DNA from: Crambe crambe
Taxonomy: Eukaryota > Porifera > Demospongiae > Poecilosclerida > Crambeidae
Direction of reading: 5' to 3'
Length of the DNA: 64,000 nucleotides
Assembly: GCA_963924555.1 (NCBI GenBank)
Contig: OZ004594.1
Location: 1,643,563 to 1,707,562, forward strand
The position numbers and the translations under genes were made by a program. The notes beneath the pieces were generated by a model, which searched no databases, was not told the DNA's origin, and was given only the letters and a program-made list of their open reading frames with translations. Of the stretch, positions 58,469-64,000 are shown piece by piece. The first letter of the stretch is position 1; each line of letters begins with the position of its first letter.

Positions 58469-60754
58469 ATGGCTATCAAACAGAACATCGAATACATCAC
58501 TCTGCTTCGCTGCACAGCAGAACTAATCTCAGAAATATCTGCAGACTCCCTCTCAATTTCGGCAAGACTGTTAGCTCAGGGGTTAATCCCACAGGCATTG
58601 CACGGCTCGCCAAAGGCCAGTGAACTGGTACAACATGTCACCTCTAAAGTCAAGACATTTCCAGGAAATTTTGAAGTATTTGTCGGCATCCTCAATGAGT
58701 TTCCCTGGCTGCAAGAGATCGTGGAGTTAATTCATAAAACGTACAATGAAGTCAAACTTGAGCAGGAGGTAACAATACATAGCACTTTTTTTTCTTGAGT
58801 AAATTTTTTTTACTAACTCCACCACAGAGATTGATCGAGCCTAATGAGAAGGAAAAGTCCCAGAGCAGTGGGATGGTTGGCAAAAAAAGAGGCTTGAGCC
58901 CGATTATACCCGAGAGTGAAGGTAAAGAGTTTAATTTAGTGATTCTTAATTTTCCTTCACAATATTCTGACTTTGAAGAATAGCTGATAATCTGCCTTAC
59001 TACAGTAGTTAGCTTGACATTTCTTTTATATAGGTAATACTACATCGAAGAAGAAAAGAGTGAAGAAAATGTGTCCCCAGCACCAGAAGGAACTGATGTC
59101 TTTCTGCAATACATGCGACATCAGGATTTGCAAAGACTGCATCAACGGAGAGCATTCTCAACATGGATACTTGGTACCACCTGAAGAGCGTACTGAGTCC
59201 AGTTTGGAACCGATCAAGAAGGAAGAGAAGGATCTAGCGGATGGTGTATCTGATGTAGAGGCTCGAATTGAGGAGGTGAAAGAGCAAGGGGAACAGGTGA
59301 AGGAGAAGATGAAGGAAGAAATCGTAAAGTTACGAGATACACTCGACGAGAGGAGAGAAGAATTGCAGAAAGAAGTCGACCAAATAGTGAAGGAGAAAGT
59401 GGACACTCTCACATTTCAGAAGGAACAGCTGGCAATGTTACAGAATCAAGTCATATCTGTTATTGAATTTTCCCGTAGGAGTGTACAGAATGGGACAGAT
59501 ACAAACATAAAGAGCACCATTGAGGAGACTTTATCCAAGACTCAGAAGTTCAAGAAAATACCTGAAATTGAAGCAGACATGCACTTTGAATCAACAAAAG
59601 GGATGGATTTCATGACTGCTTGCAAACAATACGGAAAGATAAAAGTTAATCCAGCTGATCCGGAAAAATGCTTCGCCAAGGGTGTCAGAGCAGCAATCTT
59701 GAATGAAGAAACTGTAATCCCCATCTATACTGTTGACAAAGAAGGCAACAAGAACATCTATACACAAGCAAGTACAGATGTCCTTACCAGCACAGTGGTT
59801 GCCAGGGGTAATGTCATATCGAGCTATGTGGAGAGAAAACTAGGTATGAACGAATCGAAGGTAATCTTTAAATCACACATCCGTGGAGTAAACCACGTCC
59901 AGGTCAAAGTGAATGGAGAAAATATTCAAAATATACCATGTCTTGTTTACGTCTACACTCCTACTCCAACAAGACAACTGATTCAAGTCAAGAATCCGAA
60001 TATGCTCACTGTGACTGATGACGATAAAATAATAGTAGTGGGCGATTCAGCCAAACAAGTTAATATCTTTTCTAAGAAAGGGGAAAAAATTGAGTCTTTT
60101 AAAATCAAAGGAGAGAAAAATCCGTGTCCCAGAGGAATATCAATGGATGGTGAATTTCTCTTCATTACAGATAAGACCAACCATTGTGTATTGAAGTACA
60201 AAGTTGACGGCACTTTTATCAAGTCTGCTGGAAAGAAAGGCAGTGAGCCGTTGGGGTTCAAAGGCCGTTGTGGGATTGCTGTGAACAAATTAACAGGGAG
60301 AGTTTACATAGCAGATCAACTGAATAACAGGATTCAAGTGCTGGACTCTAACCTTTCGTTTCTCCACATGTTTGGCACCAGAGGTCATCAAGAGAAAGAG
60401 TTTGATCACCCACGTGATGTGGCAGTGGCTAATAATGGCACTGTCTATGTATCAGATATGAATAACAATCGTGTGCAAGTATTCAAAGCCAATGGAGAAT
60501 ACATTAGAGAGTTTGGTAATGACCACCTTTACTCGCCTGCAGGAATATGTGTTGACTCAAATGACCACATATTGGTTGCTGACCATGATAATCATCGCGT
60601 GTGTGTGTTCAACCCTGACGGAGAGTTCCTCTTTTCATTTGGTGAGAATGGAAGCGAGCCAGGGAACTTTGTGGCTCTTTATGGGGTAGCTGTTGACAGT
60701 GATGGAGTGATTTACGCAGCTGACTTTGGTCATGATTGTGTGCAAATATTTTAA
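58469..60754 (+). CDS. CARD-like/B-box/coiled-coil/filamin/NHL protein C
   Basis: Third paralogue. Exons: 58469-58768, 58828-58921, 59034-60754; 704 residues. Start chosen at MAIKQNIEY to match the family; the frame is open 12 codons upstream to an earlier ATG at 58433. Exon 2 encodes a Lys/Ser-rich linker unlike that of A, B and D. B-box: CPQH, CNTC, CKDC, GEHSQH. Coiled coil about 190-290; filamin-like region IKVNPADPEKCFAK. NHL repeats: YIADQLNNRIQVLDSN, YVSDMNNNRVQVFKANG, LVADHDNHRVCVFNPDG, YAADFGHDCVQIF. The last repeat has Cys where the others have Arg. Confidence 0.86.
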
Positions 60755-61379
60755 ACCTAGTTTTTTTTTAATTATTCCTTTATTGCTTTTAGTATATATA
60801 AATTGAATTTATGAATGGTCACATGTAAGAAGATATTATTGCTACTAATATTGTTTTTATTATTCATGGCATGATGACTGACAGTATGTCTACTCTTCAC
60901 GACCTAATAAACAATTTGACCCATGAAGGAGGTAGTGTAGAAATGAATATCAAATCACAAGTCACATGATGACTGAATCCCTTGTTCATGAGAGAATGCA
61001 TGAACTTTACACACTTGATTCTTACTGAGCTTTTGGTTGGCAAGTTGTCATGCTCAATCCCACAACTCTTTCATTAATTTTTTGACCAGAAAATTTATGA
61101 ATCTTCCCCAAGAGATAGTATTCTTGTCTTTTATTCACATTCCACTGCCCCCATCTACTGACTTTAACAAAAATACATTCTATCATATTCACTGACATAA
61201 TTATGATGACGTGTGTGCTTGGCTTGCAATATTTTCATTATATTCACTGCATGAATTGGGCAAGATATGGGGTGATTTTTTTGTTAATCAATATAGGATG
61301 TATTACTGTATCTATTATAATGTATGCGTTAAGTAGTATTTTTCATACTTTGTGCAATCTTTGAGACGAGTTTGACAAG
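60755..61379. other. Intergenic, NHL genes C to D
   Basis: About 625 bp of AT-rich sequence. No exon, repeat array or RNA gene recognised. Confidence 0.5.
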
Positions 61380-63690
61380 ATGGCTACCAAACAGAATATC
61401 GAATATATGACTTTGCTTAGCTGCACATCAGAACTCACTTCAGAAATATCTGCAGATCCTGCCTCTATTTCAACAAAATTATTAGCTAAAGGATTGATTC
61501 CACCACCTCCACTATATAGCTCACCAAAGGCCAGTGAACTGGTACAGCAGGTCATTAATGGAGTGAAGACTTTTCCAAATCGATACGAGACATTTATGAG
61601 TATTCTCAGTGAATTTAATTGGCTTCAGGATGTAATGCAAATGATTCATGAAAAATATGATGGTCTCAAAGAAGATGAGGAAAAGGTACAGTGTACTCAT
61701 ATTATACAATCAGGCAAGCTATCAAGTTATTATTATTCACCACAGAGGTTGAAAGATGGAGCAAGTGAGGAGCAAGTTTCCCAATGCAGTATAGACCTCT
61801 CACCTAAATGTGACGAGATCAAAGGTAAACTCTTAGCTTGCGTGGGTCGAGTAGCTATAATACTCCATTAAAGCTTTAAACATGCACTAATGGCTGCAAC
61901 ACTGCTGCATATCTAAACATATTTACGCAGCCATGGACTGAAAGAACAGCTTAATGTTCATAGTATTGCTATTCACAGGACCTAAATTTGGACTAAAGAA
62001 AACGGTAAAGATATGCCCTGACCATCAGAAAGAACTCGTGTTTTATTGCATTTCGTGTACTACCTTGGTCTGCCAAGACTGCATTGCTAGTGAGCACGAA
62101 GAACACGACTACTTGGTGCCAAAGGAACGCACACCACGAGAAGAGCAAACAGATCCAAATTTTAAATCAATCAGAAAAGAAGAAAAAGATTTAGAAAATC
62201 TTACATTTGGCGTGAGGATTCGAATCGAAGAAGTGAAAGAGCAGGGAAATCATGTGATTAAGAAGGTGAAGGAGGAAATTAAAAAGTTGCAAGAAGCACT
62301 GGAAGAGAGGAAAGCTGAGTTAGTGGATGAAGTTGAACAGCTGGTGAAGGAGAAAGTTGATACTCTCTCATTTCAGCAAGACCAGCTGGAAATGCTGAAG
62401 AACCAAGTCAAATTTGCCTACAAGAGCATACAGAATGGAACGGAGGAAGACATCAAGACTACTATTGACGAAATTTCATCAAAGAGTCGAAAGATTAAGG
62501 AATTACCAGAAATAGAAGCAGATTTATGCTTTGAATCAAAAGAGCTCCTTACCGGGTGTCGACAGTATGGACAAATAAAAGTGAATCCAGCTGACCCTTT
62601 GAAATCTTATGCCGAAATTGATGCAGTTAAAATAGCAATCTTGAATGAAGAAACCACACTTTCTGTATATGCATTGAACAAGGAAGGCAAGAAGAATATC
62701 TACACATCTGCAAGTACAGATAAATTTACTAGCAAAGTGGTTGCCAGTGGCAAAATTATCGAAAGCAAAGTGGAGAGAAAACTGGGCACAAATGAGTCCC
62801 TAGTTATATTTACATCTAATGTCCGTGGGATAAACCAGGTAGTGGTCAAGATGAACGAGGAAAATATCCGAAATATCCCGTGCCCAGTGTACATCTACAC
62901 TCCTACCCCTTCCAATACGATCAAAGTTCAGTGTCCAAACATGATAGCAGTTACTGCAGAAAGAATAGTAATTGCCGGAGACGCGTCAGAACATGTTAAC
63001 ATTTACTCAAAAGAAGGTAACGTAATACATTCCTTTATGATTAAAGGGAAAAAAAATCCAGGCCCCAGAGGATTAGCAACTGATGGTGAATTCCTCTTTA
63101 TAACGGATAAAACGAATAACTGTGTGATAAAATACGACCTTGAAGGTAACTTCATCAAATCTGTTGGCACCAGAGGAAACAAACAATTGGAATTCAGTGG
63201 TCGTTGTGGTGTTGCAGTTGACAAGAAGACCAAAAGAGTTTACATAGCCGACCAGTACAACAACAGAATTCAAGTGCTGGATTCTGATCTCAATTTCCTC
63301 CACATGTTCGGTACAAGAGGTTATCAGGAAAGAGAATTCGACCGTCCACGTGATGTAGCAGTGGCTGATAATAGCACTGTCTATGTAGCCGATACGAACA
63401 ATGATCGTGTACAAGTCTTTAAAGGCAGTGGAGAATATATCAGAGAGTTCGGCAGTGATCAGCTTTCTGCACCTGCAGGAATATGTGTCGACTCAAATGA
63501 CCATGTATTGGTTGCTGATCATGATAACCATCGCATATGCGTGTTCAATCCCGAAGGAGAGTTCCTCTTCTCATTCGGCGAAAGTGGAAACAAGCCAGGA
63601 GAGTTCACAGATGTTTATGGCATAGCAGTTGATAGTGATGGAGTGATTTACACAGCTGACTTTGGTAGTGATCGAGTACAAATTTTCTAA
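61380..63690 (+). CDS. CARD-like/B-box/coiled-coil/filamin/NHL protein D
   Basis: Fourth paralogue. Exons: 61380-61685, 61746-61824, 61979-63690; 698 residues, the same length as A and nearly identical to it throughout (for example CTSELTSEI, CPDH/CISC/CQDC B-box, VADTNNDRVQVFKGSGEYIR). Differences cluster lightly in the death-fold helices (FNWLQDVMQMIHEKY) and the coiled coil. Intron 1 differs completely from A's, whereas exon 2 and about 50 bp of intron 2 are almost the same in both genes. This points to a recent duplication with selection or gene conversion across the exons. Function unknown, as for A. Confidence 0.87.
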
Positions 63691-64000
63691 CACAATATCC
63701 CTAACAATAATGCTACACCATTGAGTTATATCTTTTTCATCCGTAACAATAATGTTACACCATTGAAACTGTTCTTTTTCATATTATTATAATGTAGACC
63801 TGCACATGCACCTTTATTTTATTGACACTTTTTATTAAATTGTTGAGATAAATGATTCATGTACTGAGTGAGCGAGCACAGTATGAGTGAGATTCTTGAC
63901 CCATTCGAATTGCCCCAGGTATAATTGGTAATTACATATAATAAGCAATTGAATTTATGGTCTGACATGTGACTTTGATAAATATATTCATGACTTTAAT
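63691..64000. other. 3' flank of NHL gene D
   Basis: AACAATAATGCTACACCATTGA (63705-63726) is repeated with one change at about 63744-63765. A CACATGCACCTTTATTT block matches the flank after gene A. No gene seen to the window end. Confidence 0.6.

Noticed and set aside
54112..63414. Many minus-strand frames of 60-113 codons inside NHL genes
   Set aside because: They recur at equal positions in all paralogues as shadows of the NHL coding sequence.

Overview
The window is nuclear DNA of an animal with a compact, AT-rich genome. Genes have many short GT-AG introns (often about 45-75 nt), neighbouring genes are closely packed, and several pairs are head-to-head. The gene set (SMG1, GGA, LAMTOR2, IFT70, USP7, eRF3, WIPI, PICK1, a USH1G/ANKS4B-type scaffold) is animal-like, and the tiny introns with a tandem family of death-fold/B-box/NHL genes suggest an early-branching animal. 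A demosponge similar to Amphimedon is my best guess; no sequence search was possible. All exon models below were built by hand from splice signals, reading-frame continuity and remembered protein families.

Layout. 0.3-4.7 kb: the 3' part of SMG1 (+). 5.8-6.7 kb: an unrecognised protein with a glycine-rich membrane-type hairpin (+). 7.6-10.1 kb: INTS15 (-), head-to-head with GGA (+, 10.2-14.1 kb). 14.4-15.3 kb: LAMTOR2 (-), head-to-head with RRS1 (+, 15.4-17.1 kb). 17.1-26.7 kb: a repeat-built region holding a 26-unit, 150-bp tandem array. 26.5-27.8 kb: POLG2 (-), 3' end apparently disturbed by the repeats, head-to-head with IFT70/TTC30 (+, 28.1-31.6 kb). 32.0-38.2 kb: USP7 (+), with a tRNA-Val(AAC) antisense in an intron. 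38.5-39.7 kb: USH1G/ANKS4B-like (-). 40.1-41.5 kb: HAPSTR1/C16orf72 (-), head-to-head with eRF3/GSPT1 (+, 42.1-46.2 kb). 47.1-50.4 kb: WIPI2 (+). 50.6-51.8 kb: the BAR-domain half of PICK1 (-), with a tRNA-Ala(TGC) in an intron. 52.4-63.7 kb: four tandem three-exon genes (+) coding for a death-fold (CARD-like) domain, a B-box, a coiled coil, a filamin-like domain and NHL repeats.

Most of the window is ordinary housekeeping: mRNA surveillance and translation termination (SMG1, eRF3), transcription (INTS15), Golgi sorting (GGA), lysosomal signalling (LAMTOR2), ribosome assembly (RRS1), mtDNA replication (POLG2), cilia (IFT70), deubiquitination (USP7) and autophagy (WIPI2). SMG1 and eRF3 both belong to nonsense-mediated decay but lie 38 kb apart with no sign of coupling. 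The unusual parts are the tandem CARD-like/B-box/NHL cluster sitting where the 5' half of PICK1 should be, the 150-bp array with its single-unit sister locus, and the membrane-hairpin protein at 5.8 kb.
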